From positions 186,001 through 250,000 of the forward strand of contig CAWESO010000004.1 in assembly GCA_963811775.1 (NCBI GenBank): a stretch of 64,000 bases of DNA, in the 5' to 3' direction. This document shows positions 1 through 7,562 of this stretch, in pieces (the stretch's first letter is position 1; every line of letters begins with the position of its first letter). Origin of the DNA: Chersky-840 sp963811775. GTDB taxonomy: Bacteria; Actinomycetota; Acidimicrobiia; Acidimicrobiales; UBA8190. The translations under genes were made by a program, and so were the position numbers. Below the pieces are notes generated by a model that was not told the origin of the DNA, did no database searches, and worked only from the letters and a program-made list of their open reading frames with translations.

Positions 1-364
1 CGCGGAGCTGATACGTGTTGATCGATCCCGGAATCGACAGCGTCTCGTTCTCGATCACATCCACGCGGCCACCGTGCTCGAGCCTCGTGATGACGCTCGC
101 TGTCCGTGCGTCGTATGTCGTGAACGAAACGGAATAGCGCGCCGTGCCGAATCCTGCGGTCTTCGGCGGCGGATTGTTCATAGCGACGGCCGAACCCATG
201 ATCGTCGCCGCCACCGCGACAGTGATGAGTGCGAGGATCAGGAACTGTTGACGCCACTCCCGCCGGAAGAGCCGCCAGGCCCAGCGAATGACGGCCCGTC
301 GAGCGGGAGCTCCGCCGTCGGCCGGGCGGGCGGCGGCGACCGGTTCGAGGACGGAGGTACTCAT
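1..364 (-). CDS. ABC transporter permease, FtsX/MacB type (partial, N-terminus only)
   Basis: N-terminal 121 residues of a membrane permease; the rest lies beyond the left window edge. The reverse strand read from an ATG at 364 gives MSTSVLEPVAAARPADGG, a basic stretch (WRLFRREWRQQ) and one hydrophobic helix at about residues 41-60, then an extracytoplasmic part. This is the usual start of an FtsX-type permease (one N-terminal helix before a large outside domain). The ATG overlaps the TGA of the upstream ATPase gene (ATGA), so the two are translationally coupled and should form one exporter. The family call leans on the partner ATPase; the substrate is unknown. Confidence 0.75.
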   Translation of the reverse strand, partial: MSTSVLEPVAAARPADGGAPARRAVIRWAWRLFRREWRQQFLILALITVAVAATIMGSAVAMNNPPPKTAGFGTARYSVSFTTYDARTASVITRLEHGGRVDVIENETLSIPGSINTYQLR

Positions 365-1104
365 CGGGACCCCAGGGTCTCCTGCCCGGTCACCCCGTTC
401 CCAGCGGACGGAGCGAAGACCGGTTCGGCTGCGACGTGATCGACGATGCGGCCGTCGCGAAGGAAGACCACCCGGTCGGCCCAGGACGCGAGGTGCGCGT
501 CGTGGGTGACGACGATCGCAGCGACCCCTCGTTGACACGCGTCCCGGATCATCGCCATCACGGCCTCGCCATTCGTCGAGTCGAGCGCGCCCGATGGTTC
601 GTCGGCGAGAAGAAGGTGACGCTCGCCGACCACGGCCCGGGCGATCGCGACCCGCTGACGCTCGCCTCCGGAGAGCTGGTCGGGGTAGAAGTCGGCTCGG
701 TCCGCGAGCCCCAGTCGCTCGAGGGCGGCGATGCCGGCCTGACGCGCTCGGCGAGCCGGAGTGCCGTCCAGCTCCAAGGGCAGCGCCACGTTCTCCGCGG
801 CGGTGAGGCCGGGAAGGAGGTTGAAGTCCTGGAAGACGTAGCCGATCGTCCGCCGCCTGAGCCGCGCCTTGTCGTTGCGGGACATGTTCGAGAGCGACGT
901 GCCGGCAATCCGGACCTCGCCGCTCGTCGGGTCCTCGAGGCTTCCGGCGATCGTGAGCAGCGTCGACTTCCCCGAGCCCGACGGCCCCATCACCGCGATG
1001 AAGTGACCCCCGTCGACGGCGAGGTCGATGTGGTTGAGGGCGTGCACCTCCGTGGCCGCTTCGCCGTAGGACTTCGAGATGTCGTGGAGCTCGAGCAGGC
1101 TCAT
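361..1104 (-). CDS. ABC transporter ATP-binding protein, MacB/LolD type
   Basis: Cytoplasmic ATPase of 247 residues that should power the FtsX-type permease encoded just downstream. Seen: Walker A GPSGSGKST (about 40-48), Q-loop FQDFN (Q92), signature LSGGE (144-148), Walker B LLLADEP with E169, switch His 201. The SGSLEDPTSGEV and NDKARLRRR segments are typical of the MacB/LolD/YknY exporter subfamily. It has its own promoter with a PadR-type operator, and its stop overlaps the permease start by four bases. It is a close paralogue (I estimate about three quarters identical by eye) of the ATPase encoded upstream at 1236-1970. The substrate could be a drug, peptide or lipid; nothing in the sequence decides. 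Confidence 0.93.
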   Translation of the reverse strand: MSLLELHDISKSYGEAATEVHALNHIDLAVDGGHFIAVMGPSGSGKSTLLTIAGSLEDPTSGEVRIAGTSLSNMSRNDKARLRRRTIGYVFQDFNLLPGLTAAENVALPLELDGTPARRARQAGIAALERLGLADRADFYPDQLSGGERQRVAIARAVVGERHLLLADEPSGALDSTNGEAVMAMIRDACQRGVAAIVVTHDAHLASWADRVVFLRDGRIVDHVAAEPVFAPSAGNGVTGQETLGSR

Positions 1105-1163
1105 GTGCGCGGACCGTCCTTTGCCGGGAGCCCGGCGTCGGCGGATGGTAGGTCACCCGATTA

Positions 1164-1198
1164 CATACTCAGTATGCTACCAATCAAGCCCTTGTCAA
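1164..1198 (-). promoter_or_regulatory. Promoter with overlapping PadR-type operator
   Basis: On the minus strand, TTGACA (1198-1193) lies 16 bp before CATACT (1176-1171), a near-consensus sigma-70-type promoter for the downstream ATPase-permease pair. The -10 box sits inside the inverted repeat CATAC-TCA-GTATG (1164-1176). A nearly identical repeat precedes the padR gene (2575-2587), so this is probably the site where PadR blocks RNA polymerase. The repeat and promoter boxes are visible; binding by PadR is inference. Confidence 0.7.
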
Positions 1199-1235
1199 GG
1201 GACGATCATCGTCGGATAGGCGGTGGGACCGCCTG

Positions 1236-1970
1236 CTACCGGCGGGGGCTCGGTGCAGGGAGGTCGGTGATCAGCGCTTCGGGGCTCGGCGGCGGGACCG
1301 TCTGGTCCACGATCCGGCCGTCCCGGATGAAGACGACTCGATCCGCCCACGACGCCAGCTGCGCGTCGTGGGTGACGACCATCGCCGCCACGCCGCGGTG
1401 GCAGGCAACGAGGATCATCCGCATCACGGCCTCGGCGTTCGAAGTGTCGAGCGCGCCCGAGGGCTCGTCCGCCAGCAGCAACGACCGCTCGCCGACGATC
1501 GCCCGCGCGATCGCGACCCGCTGGCGCTCCCCACCGGAGAGCTCGTCCGGGTAGTGGGTCGCTCGGTCCGCGAGCCCCAGCTCCTCGAGTGCGGCGATGC
1601 CGGCACCGTGCGCCTTCTTCGCCGAGATGCCGTCAAGCTCGAGTGGCAGCGAGACGTTCTCCGCGGCGGTGAGTCCCGCCAGGAGATTGAAGTCCTGGAA
1701 CACGTACCCGACAGCCCGACGGCGAAGGCGCGCCTTGTCGTTGCGCGACATCGACGACAGCGCAGTCCCGTCGATCATGACCTCGCCGCTGGTGGGCTCT
1801 TCGAGGCTTCCGGCGATCGTGAGCAAGGTCGACTTTCCCGAGCCCGACGGCCCCATGACGGCGACGAGCGAGCCCCGCTCGACCGTGAGGCTGACGTCAG
1901 AAATCGCGTGAACCTCGGTGGCACCGGTCCCATAGCTCTTCGAGACCTGGCGCAGCTCGAGCAAGCTCAT
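1236..1970 (-). CDS. ABC transporter ATP-binding protein, MacB/LolD type (second copy)
   Basis: ATPase of 244 residues, paralogue of the product of 361-1104. Walker A GPSGSGKST (40-48), Q-loop FQDFN, LSGGE (144-148), LLLADEP and switch His 201 are all intact, so it should be active. The start at 1970 is chosen because the ATG overlaps the padR stop (ATGA) and the protein then begins MSLLELRQVSKSYG, colinear with its paralogue; the frame stays open further upstream but there it only overlaps padR. No permease gene directly follows: the next gene is the other ATPase behind its own promoter. It may share the downstream permease or have lost its partner. Confidence 0.92.
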   Translation of the reverse strand: MSLLELRQVSKSYGTGATEVHAISDVSLTVERGSLVAVMGPSGSGKSTLLTIAGSLEEPTSGEVMIDGTALSSMSRNDKARLRRRAVGYVFQDFNLLAGLTAAENVSLPLELDGISAKKAHGAGIAALEELGLADRATHYPDELSGGERQRVAIARAIVGERSLLLADEPSGALDTSNAEAVMRMILVACHRGVAAMVVTHDAQLASWADRVVFIRDGRIVDQTVPPPSPEALITDLPAPSPRR

Positions 1971-2545
1971 CGCCGGGCGACCAACCTCCGCCGGATGAGC
2001 GGGCCGGGCTTCGCCGAGGGAGCCTCGAGCGCAGCACGCTTCAACCGACCGTCGGCGGCATCGAGCCAGCGGACGACGGAGTCGAGTCGGAAGAGCTCGG
2101 CATCGACGACGAGGGCGAAGGTGAGATCGACGTCCGCCTCGTCTTCTTTCAGCCGCGTCCACTGCTGCATCAGCTCCACGAGATACCGGCGATGGACCTG
2201 GATCACGTCGTGGACCGAGACGCCAGGGACGCGCAGGGCCGCCAGCACCTTGATCACGAGCTCGTCGCGGGGCGGCTCGGTCATGTCCGATGGGGTGCTC
2301 AACCACATGTCGAGCTCCTCGCGACCGGCCTCGGTGATGCGGAACACCTTTTGAGGCCCGGCTTCCTCCCCGCGCTCGTCGGACTCGATCAACTCGTCAC
2401 GCTCGAGGCGCTGGAGCGTCGTGTAGACCTGCCCGACGTTGAGGGGCCATACCTCGCCGGTGTTCTCCTCGAACTCCTGGCGCAGTTGCAACCCGTACTT
2501 GGGGCCCTCGCTCAAGAAGGCGAGGAGCGCGTGGCGGACGCTCAT
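1967..2545 (-). CDS. PadR family transcriptional regulator
   Basis: DNA-binding repressor of 192 residues. The winged-helix PadR domain occupies about residues 1-85: HALLAFLSEGPKYGLQL, then the recognition region with VGQVYTTLQRLERDELI. A longer helical C-terminal region (PadR C-terminal type, about 95-180) should mediate dimerisation. It is the first gene of an operon with an ABC ATPase (four-base overlap). The repeat CATAC-N3-GTAT occurs both in its own upstream region and in front of the next transporter unit, so it probably represses itself and the exporter. PadR proteins typically release DNA on binding small phenolic or drug-like molecules; the ligand here is unknown. Confidence 0.93.
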   Translation of the reverse strand: MSVRHALLAFLSEGPKYGLQLRQEFEENTGEVWPLNVGQVYTTLQRLERDELIESDERGEEAGPQKVFRITEAGREELDMWLSTPSDMTEPPRDELVIKVLAALRVPGVSVHDVIQVHRRYLVELMQQWTRLKEDEADVDLTFALVVDAELFRLDSVVRWLDAADGRLKRAALEAPSAKPGPLIRRRLVARR

Positions 2546-2574
2546 CGTGCCGCGCCTGTCTGACCGGTGCGTAC

Positions 2575-2587
2575 CATACGCAGTATC
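2575..2587 (-). promoter_or_regulatory. PadR-type operator upstream of padR
   Basis: CATAC-GCA-GTATC lies 30 bp before the padR start and matches the site at 1164-1176 in 11 of 13 positions, with the ATAC/GTAT arms fully conserved. It is probably an autoregulatory operator. The match is visible; the function is inferred. Confidence 0.65.
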
Positions 2588-2720
2588 CTACGACAGCCGA
2601 CCCGGCAGGTCAACGCGCGTTCAATGCTCATCGGGCTCGAAACTGCCGAGGTATCTCCCCCATGTGACACCTCCCAGCCCGATCGGGGGCTATCGACCGG
2701 GTGTGTCGTCTCTTGGACGG

Positions 2721-3689
2721 TCAGCCTCTCTCTGCAGCGGACCCAACGTCTGGGCGGTGAACAGCCGAGTTGGTTGTCGTGGGGATCGCACCCCGGCCGC
2801 GAGGTTCATGCCCGTTCAGTTCGACGACAGTGACAATCTTCGAGGCCCGGATCGGGTAAGGGTCGGGAAACTCAACCACCCGGACGCGGCCGGTGGGCCG
2901 GTAGCGGCCGTTGTCGATGACCTCCCGAGGGACGTACGGGTCGCGGCCCATGCTCCGGAAGAGCCGTGTGGTGGGCTCCCAGATCGTGACCCGCTCATGC
3001 CAGCGCAGGAGGTCCAGCCTGCGCAGGAGGATCATCAGGGTCACCAGGGTGCCGGCGAGCACGCCCGCGACGAGAGCGCCCAGCACGGTGCCACCGGGCA
3101 GGACGGCGATCAACGACAGGAGTAGGAGGAGCAGGAGGAGGAGCCCGCTCCACTCGAGCGGTGACATGGCCTGGCCGGTGGCGGCTTCTATGAGAACCCG
3201 GTATTCACCCATCTTGATGCCGAGCTGGACCAGCTCCTTGTAGACGACCTCCTCCTGGCGGGAAACGGGGTTGAGGGCGTAGAGGGCATCCACCAGTTCG
3301 ACATACGAAGGCGTTGCGATGTGGTGGTCGACGAGGCGGTAGTCGATCTGGTCCGTGAGGTGGTCGTCGATCAAGGCGCGGATCCGGAACCGGTCATCCT
3401 CGCTGAAGACGGCCATCATCTGATAAAGCGAGAGGAGCGACGCGTTGCTCTTGGCCACCAGGTCGTGTACGAGGGCCAGGCGCTCACGGGTACGGACGAT
3501 GGTGAATGCCAGAAGTGCACCAAAGAGGAAGGCGGCCATGCTGGCAAGCGCAATGTCCACTCGGATGTCGCCGCGCTTCGGGCCCACGAGAAACGATGTG
3601 AGCGCCACCGCGACGCCAGCCAGCAGGGCGGGCCAGACGACTATCTCCCCGCGGGCAGCGGATGCCCACGTCGACCGAAGAGCCCGCAT
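2721..3689 (-). CDS. Four-helix integral membrane protein, possibly DUF4239/bestrophin-like
   Basis: Membrane protein of 322 residues. Two hydrophobic segments near the N-terminus (about 18-36 and 45-65), a roughly 110-residue polar helical region (78-175), a second hydrophobic pair (about 178-225, including a run of nine leucines), then a soluble C-terminal tail with SMGRDPYVPREVIDNG. The two-plus-two layout with a soluble centre resembles DUF4239 proteins, but I do not recognise a decisive motif. It stands alone, on the same strand as its neighbours and not tightly coupled to either. Function unknown. Confidence 0.75.
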   Translation of the reverse strand: MRALRSTWASAARGEIVVWPALLAGVAVALTSFLVGPKRGDIRVDIALASMAAFLFGALLAFTIVRTRERLALVHDLVAKSNASLLSLYQMMAVFSEDDRFRIRALIDDHLTDQIDYRLVDHHIATPSYVELVDALYALNPVSRQEEVVYKELVQLGIKMGEYRVLIEAATGQAMSPLEWSGLLLLLLLLLSLIAVLPGGTVLGALVAGVLAGTLVTLMILLRRLDLLRWHERVTIWEPTTRLFRSMGRDPYVPREVIDNGRYRPTGRVRVVEFPDPYPIRASKIVTVVELNGHEPRGRGAIPTTTNSAVHRPDVGSAAERG

Positions 3690-3917
3690 AACCGGCGTAC
3701 ATCAAGCTCTTCCTTACCCGATAGCCATCCCGAGCCCTGTTGCAGCCGTGCCATAGATTCGTCACGTGACGTTCGCGCCTCGTTCACATAACGAGCCCTT
3801 CACTCCCTTGACGGGCAGCCTGATCGCAAGTGCGTCTCGATCAGACACCAACTCGTATCCATAGGCGACCCTGCCGGCTAACGGGCTCCGACGACGCTGC
3901 CGGCGGTTGGATCCATC

Positions 3918-5363
3918 TCAGATGACCGCCGCCGACTGGGCCGCGGTCTTTCCGGCGAAGCGGCCAAAGAGTGTGGAGTCGCCGATTGAAAGGCCCGAGG
4001 CGTAACCGAAAGAGCAGATGCCGGCCGTGGTCCGCCCCGCGGCAAACAGCCCGGGGATGGGCGCACCCGCGACGTCCAGAACCTCGCCGGCGACTGTCGT
4101 CTCGAGTCCGCCAAGTGTGAAAGGTGCGTACGGCGCGCAAGCCCGTCGCAGGTCGAATGCCCCCAGAGGAGGGAGGAGAGGCCGCACGCGCTCGTTCCGT
4201 TTGTGAAAGACCGGATCGACACCGAACTCGGCGTGGCGATTGTAGAGCGCAAGAGTGGTTTCGAGTGAACCAAAAGGGAGTCCCATCTGGGCCTCCAATT
4301 CTTCGACCGTCTCACAGACCCAGGAGGCCTCAAGGCCCATCCAGTTGGGCTTGTAGCCGGCCTCGTCGATCACGAGGAAGCACGTGGCGTCTCTCTCATA
4401 GAGTGCGGCCTGCCCGACCCTGCCCATGTAGGTGTCCTCGTTGATGAAGCGCTGGCCGACGCCGTCGACGATGATGCCCTCGATGAGCTGCCGAGGCGGT
4501 ATGATCGGCAGCGACACTTCCCCGGCGTGCATGTTCTTGACCTGCGCCCCGATGGCCTGGGCCATTTCGATCCCCCGGCCGTCATCCGCCTCGGTCCCGA
4601 CCTTCCAGGTCCCCAACAGAAGAGCGGGCGCGTGACGGCGGAGCATCTTGTCGTTCCAGATAAAACCTCCGGAGGTGAGTACGACGCCTCGATGGGCCTT
4701 GACCGTCACCCGCTCGCCATAGCGCGTGGCCACGGCCCCCACCACCCGGCCATTGTCGACGACGAGGCGCTCGACCCGAGTGTCATAGGACACCTCTGCA
4801 CCGGCCGCGACAGCCGCCGCGGCGAGTTTCTCCATGAGCAACCACCCAGTCGAGCGCTTGGTCTTGGCGAGGTGTCCCCGCGGTGCGGGCACGGCGATCT
4901 CGTTGAATGGCCAGGCGTCCTCACCGCCGGACCAGACGAGTCCCTCGGTCCCAGAGGGAGCCATCTGGGTCTCGACATCGAGACGGGCGTCGTAGTCGAC
5001 TCCGCGTTTGACCAACCAGTCGAAATGGTCGAGGCTCGCCTCGGCGTACGCAACGACCTTCGACTCGTCGGGTTCGGGCCCGCACGCGGCAAGCAGATAG
5101 CGCTGCATGTTGTCGACCGAGTCCTCGAATCCGCAGGCAATCTGGACCGGAGTGCCTCCGCCGAGATAGACGATCCCTTCCGATAACGCCGCGGTTCCTC
5201 CCGCCCCCGAGGCACGCTCCGCCACCAGCACCTCGGCGCCGGCCTCTCGGGCCGCGTGGGCCACACAGCACCCCGCCGCACCGAAGCCGGCCACAAAGAC
5301 GTCGGTTTCCAAGTCGAACCAGTCGACCTCGGCCAGATCGAGCGACATCACGTGCTCGCTCAA
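3918..5363 (-). CDS. FAD-dependent oxidoreductase, 3-ketosteroid dehydrogenase / fumarate reductase flavoprotein family
   Basis: Flavoprotein of about 481 residues. Residues about 20-60 hold a dinucleotide-binding fold (VAGFGAAGCCVAHAAREAG, then ERASGAGGTA), and GVVLTSGGF (about 222-230) is the second FAD-contact motif of the FRD/KstD family. The C-terminus GLFAAGRTTAGICSFGYASG closes the FAD site. Family members insert or remove a double bond next to a carbonyl, as in steroid delta-1 dehydrogenation or enoate reduction. The start is uncertain: TTG at 5363, or ATG at 5348 (MSLDLAEVDW). It lies near other degradative genes (VOC protein, thiolase) but not in a tight operon. The substrate cannot be read from the sequence. 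Confidence 0.88.
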   Translation of the reverse strand: MSEHVMSLDLAEVDWFDLETDVFVAGFGAAGCCVAHAAREAGAEVLVAERASGAGGTAALSEGIVYLGGGTPVQIACGFEDSVDNMQRYLLAACGPEPDESKVVAYAEASLDHFDWLVKRGVDYDARLDVETQMAPSGTEGLVWSGGEDAWPFNEIAVPAPRGHLAKTKRSTGWLLMEKLAAAAVAAGAEVSYDTRVERLVVDNGRVVGAVATRYGERVTVKAHRGVVLTSGGFIWNDKMLRRHAPALLLGTWKVGTEADDGRGIEMAQAIGAQVKNMHAGEVSLPIIPPRQLIEGIIVDGVGQRFINEDTYMGRVGQAALYERDATCFLVIDEAGYKPNWMGLEASWVCETVEELEAQMGLPFGSLETTLALYNRHAEFGVDPVFHKRNERVRPLLPPLGAFDLRRACAPYAPFTLGGLETTVAGEVLDVAGAPIPGLFAAGRTTAGICSFGYASGLSIGDSTLFGRFAGKTAAQSAAVI

Positions 5364-5557
5364 CTCAATGGGCCTTTCGTGAGCAGGGTTGGTTCTTGAC
5401 GGTCACACGCTGAAGTCTACGAACATGTCCACGGGGGGAGCGGCGATCACGTTGGGCTCGATGATGGGCCGTACACGCATGTCCGGCCACGGTGAGCGAC
5501 TGCAGAATGCTCGGGATTACGAGTTCGGCCGTCGTAGTTATGACCTGGTTCGGACAC

Positions 5558-6007
5558 TCAGCCGAGCGCCTCGGCCAGCGCCACGATGATGCCCTCGGGC
5601 CCGCGGACGTAGCAGAGCCGATAGCTGTCCTCGTACTGCTCCACGTCGCCAACGAGCTCGGCGCCATGACCACGCAGGCGGGCCAGGACGTCCTCGATGT
5701 CGTCGACGGCGAACATGATCCGACGTATGCCCAACGTGTTCGCCGGTGCGTTCGGCTCAGCGCGGATCGCCGTCGGCGTGTGGAACTTCGTGAGCTCAAG
5801 CCGGCTGTGGCCGTCCGGAGTCCGCACCATTGCGATATCGACTCGGACACCGTCGAGGCCGACGACGCGGTCCACCCATCGTCCCTCGACTGCCGCCTCG
5901 CCCTCCAGCTCCAGACCAAGTTCGACAAAGAACGCGGTGGCAGCCGCGAGGTCGTCGACAACGACGCCGACGTTGTCCATCCGCTGGATCGCCATGTCCC
6001 GAAGCAT
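5558..6007 (-). CDS. VOC (glyoxalase/bleomycin-resistance) family protein
   Basis: Single-polypeptide protein of 149 residues with the two beta-alpha-beta-beta-beta halves of the vicinal oxygen chelate fold. The first half begins IQRMDNVGVVVDDLAAATAF, the second GIRRIMFAVDDIEDVLARL, and it ends in DPEG-like YVRGPEGIIVALAE. Members bind a divalent metal and act on small molecules (glyoxalase, dioxygenase, epimerase) or sequester antibiotics. The start at 6007 has GGGGGT upstream; ATG at 5995 is also possible. It is divergent from the decayed genes on its right and 190 bp from the flavoprotein gene. Substrate unknown. Confidence 0.87.
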   Translation of the reverse strand: MLRDMAIQRMDNVGVVVDDLAAATAFFVELGLELEGEAAVEGRWVDRVVGLDGVRVDIAMVRTPDGHSRLELTKFHTPTAIRAEPNAPANTLGIRRIMFAVDDIEDVLARLRGHGAELVGDVEQYEDSYRLCYVRGPEGIIVALAEALG

Positions 6008-6283
6008 AGGGACCCCCGACGGCTCCAAGCGGCTGGCGGCTCATCGTCGAGCCAGGCGCGGCTGCCGGCTCTTGCTGGTCCGGCCTGGTGCGGCGCATGG
6101 CCTGACCGAATTGGACGCCGGCGCAGACTCACCCCCTGACGACTGGCACCGACACATCTCGCTGTCCATCTTTCAGGGACCGACAGGTGGGAGCGCAACG
6201 CCATGCGGAACTACGCGGCCATCCCGTTACATTGGTGGCGAAAGGTGTGAGACATCGTCGACATGTCGCCAAGGAGACCTGAC

Positions 6284-6578
6284 ATGGATGATTCATTGGA
6301 AGGTTGGTACACAGACCCATACGCTCGTCATGAAGCTCGGTGGATGTCTCAAGGCAACACCCACGGCCTTGGTTCGGGACGGGAGAGTCGAAGATCACGA
6401 CCCGGCACCCGGTGGGCCATTCACTGCCACACCGGTCAGGCTCGGCGACGACGCCAGCCCAGACGACGGGGCCGATCTTCTCAGGGCAGATGACGAGGAA
6501 CGTGGAGAGCCGTATGACTCCAACAGAGCGAGGCGCCGAGTAGTCGATGTCGTTATCGACGAGGGTCCGATTCGCTGA
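6284..6578 (+). pseudogene. Frameshifted WYTDP-type hypothetical protein
   Basis: An ATG at 6284 with AAGGAGA 7 bp upstream opens MDDSLEGWYTDPYARHEAR and runs to about codon 25 (WMSQG), where the frame turns to nonsense. The next frame continues sensibly as TPTALVRDGRVEDHDPAP, then LLRADDEERGEPYDSN, to a stop at 6578. One extra base in the run GGCAACACC near 6355 would explain the break. The restored product is about 97 residues, acidic and soluble, like small actinobacterial proteins that begin with a tryptophan-rich tail-like motif. It is a pseudogene or a sequencing error; function unknown. Confidence 0.6.
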
Positions 6579-6766
6579 TTGCCACAAGTACTGACACGGC
6601 ACTTCAGCGTGGTCGCCTCGGTGATCGGCCTGAGAATCTCGTCAATGGCCCCACCAGCGCTACCGATCGCTCTCTGCTCCGCGCGGCATCCAAGAATTCG
6701 TCGCGATCTCAGCGCAATGTGTCGGGTCGAAGCGTCGGCGCCACACCACAACAGGAGATGATTCCG

Positions 6767-7097
6767 ATGGCCCAGTATCTGATTTCCGTGCTTCACGACT
6801 CGACCGGCACCGCAACCCCGGAGGAGATGGCCGCGATCGACGTCTTCAATGACCAACTCCTCGCCGATGGCCACTGGGTCTTCGCCGGTGGCCTCGCGTC
6901 ACCCCGCACGGCCACCGTCATCGACGGGCGCGACGAGGAGGCGGTTCTGACCGACGTACTCCTTCGTGGAGACGAAGGAGTACGTCGTGGGCTTCTGGAT
7001 CATCGAGGCCCCCCACCTCGACGTCACGCTCCGGCTCGCCACCCTGGGGTCGAAGCACTGCAACCGGAGGGTCGAGCTCCGGCCGTTGCTGGGCTGA
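6767..7097 (+). pseudogene. YCII-related protein, frameshifted
   Basis: An ATG at 6767 with AGGAG upstream gives MAQYLISVLHDS and continues through WVFAGGLASPRTATVI and LTD, matching the N-terminal half of YCII/DGPF proteins. After codon 64 the frame breaks; the next frame gives SFVETKEYVVGFWIIEA up to a TGA at 7095-7097, the expected second half (usually DGPFVETKE). Seven bases stand where six are needed, so a single inserted base near 6953-6960 explains it. These small ferredoxin-like-fold proteins usually sit directly before an ECF sigma factor gene of the SigJ-like group, and the next ORF is a remnant of exactly that. Confidence 0.8.
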
Positions 7098-7264
7098 TGA
7101 CCGATGTCGACAATGTCATCGCGCCGGCCCACTAGGAGGAGTCGGCGCGGGTGGTGGCGACCCTAGCCAGGCGTTTCGGCGACCTCGACATCGCCGAGCA
7201 GATGGCCAGCGAGACATTCGCGATCGCGCTCGAGCGTTGGCCGGTCGACGGCGTTCCCGGCTAG
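7097..7264 (+). pseudogene. ECF sigma factor remnant (N-terminal fragment with in-frame stop)
   Basis: The ATG overlaps the stop of the YCII gene (TGATG). The frame reads MTDVDNVIAPAH, a TAG at 7133-7135, then EESARVVATLARRFGDLDIAEQ and ETFAIALERWPVDGVPG before a TAG at 7262. This is the region-2 start of the ECF sigma factors that pair with YCII proteins (usual form: ESARIVATLARL.RD...AED.AQDA...ALE.WP..GVP). The normal continuation NPGAWL is absent and no later sigma domain follows, so the gene is both nonsense-mutated and truncated. The family match is from recognition of the conserved segment. Confidence 0.75.
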
Positions 7265-7562
7265 GCCGGAACAAGGAGTCGCGGGCGGCGGACGAATGCA
7301 GGACTGTCACAGGCGGGAGCGGTAGCCCTCGACACCGATCGAGATTCCGGCGTGAGAGTGCCGTCTCCGACCTTTGGACCGGGCGAGCCGTCCCCCTGGT
7401 CGCCGTTAGGAGCACCGGTTGCGTGAGCGACACCGTGCGAGTTCGTGGCGGGAAGTCCCCTACCTGGTCCGTACTCACACCGACATATCAGCATTCTCGT
7501 GCGGGGTCAGCTCGGAGTGGCACTACCCGTAACGGCTGCCGGTTAGTGGTGCTCCGTCCGGG

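Noticed and set aside
5403..5480. 25-codon frame between the VOC gene and the flavoprotein gene
   Set aside because: Translates to a plausible peptide (MRVRPIIEPNVIAAPPVDMF) but has no ribosome binding site and no recognised relatives.
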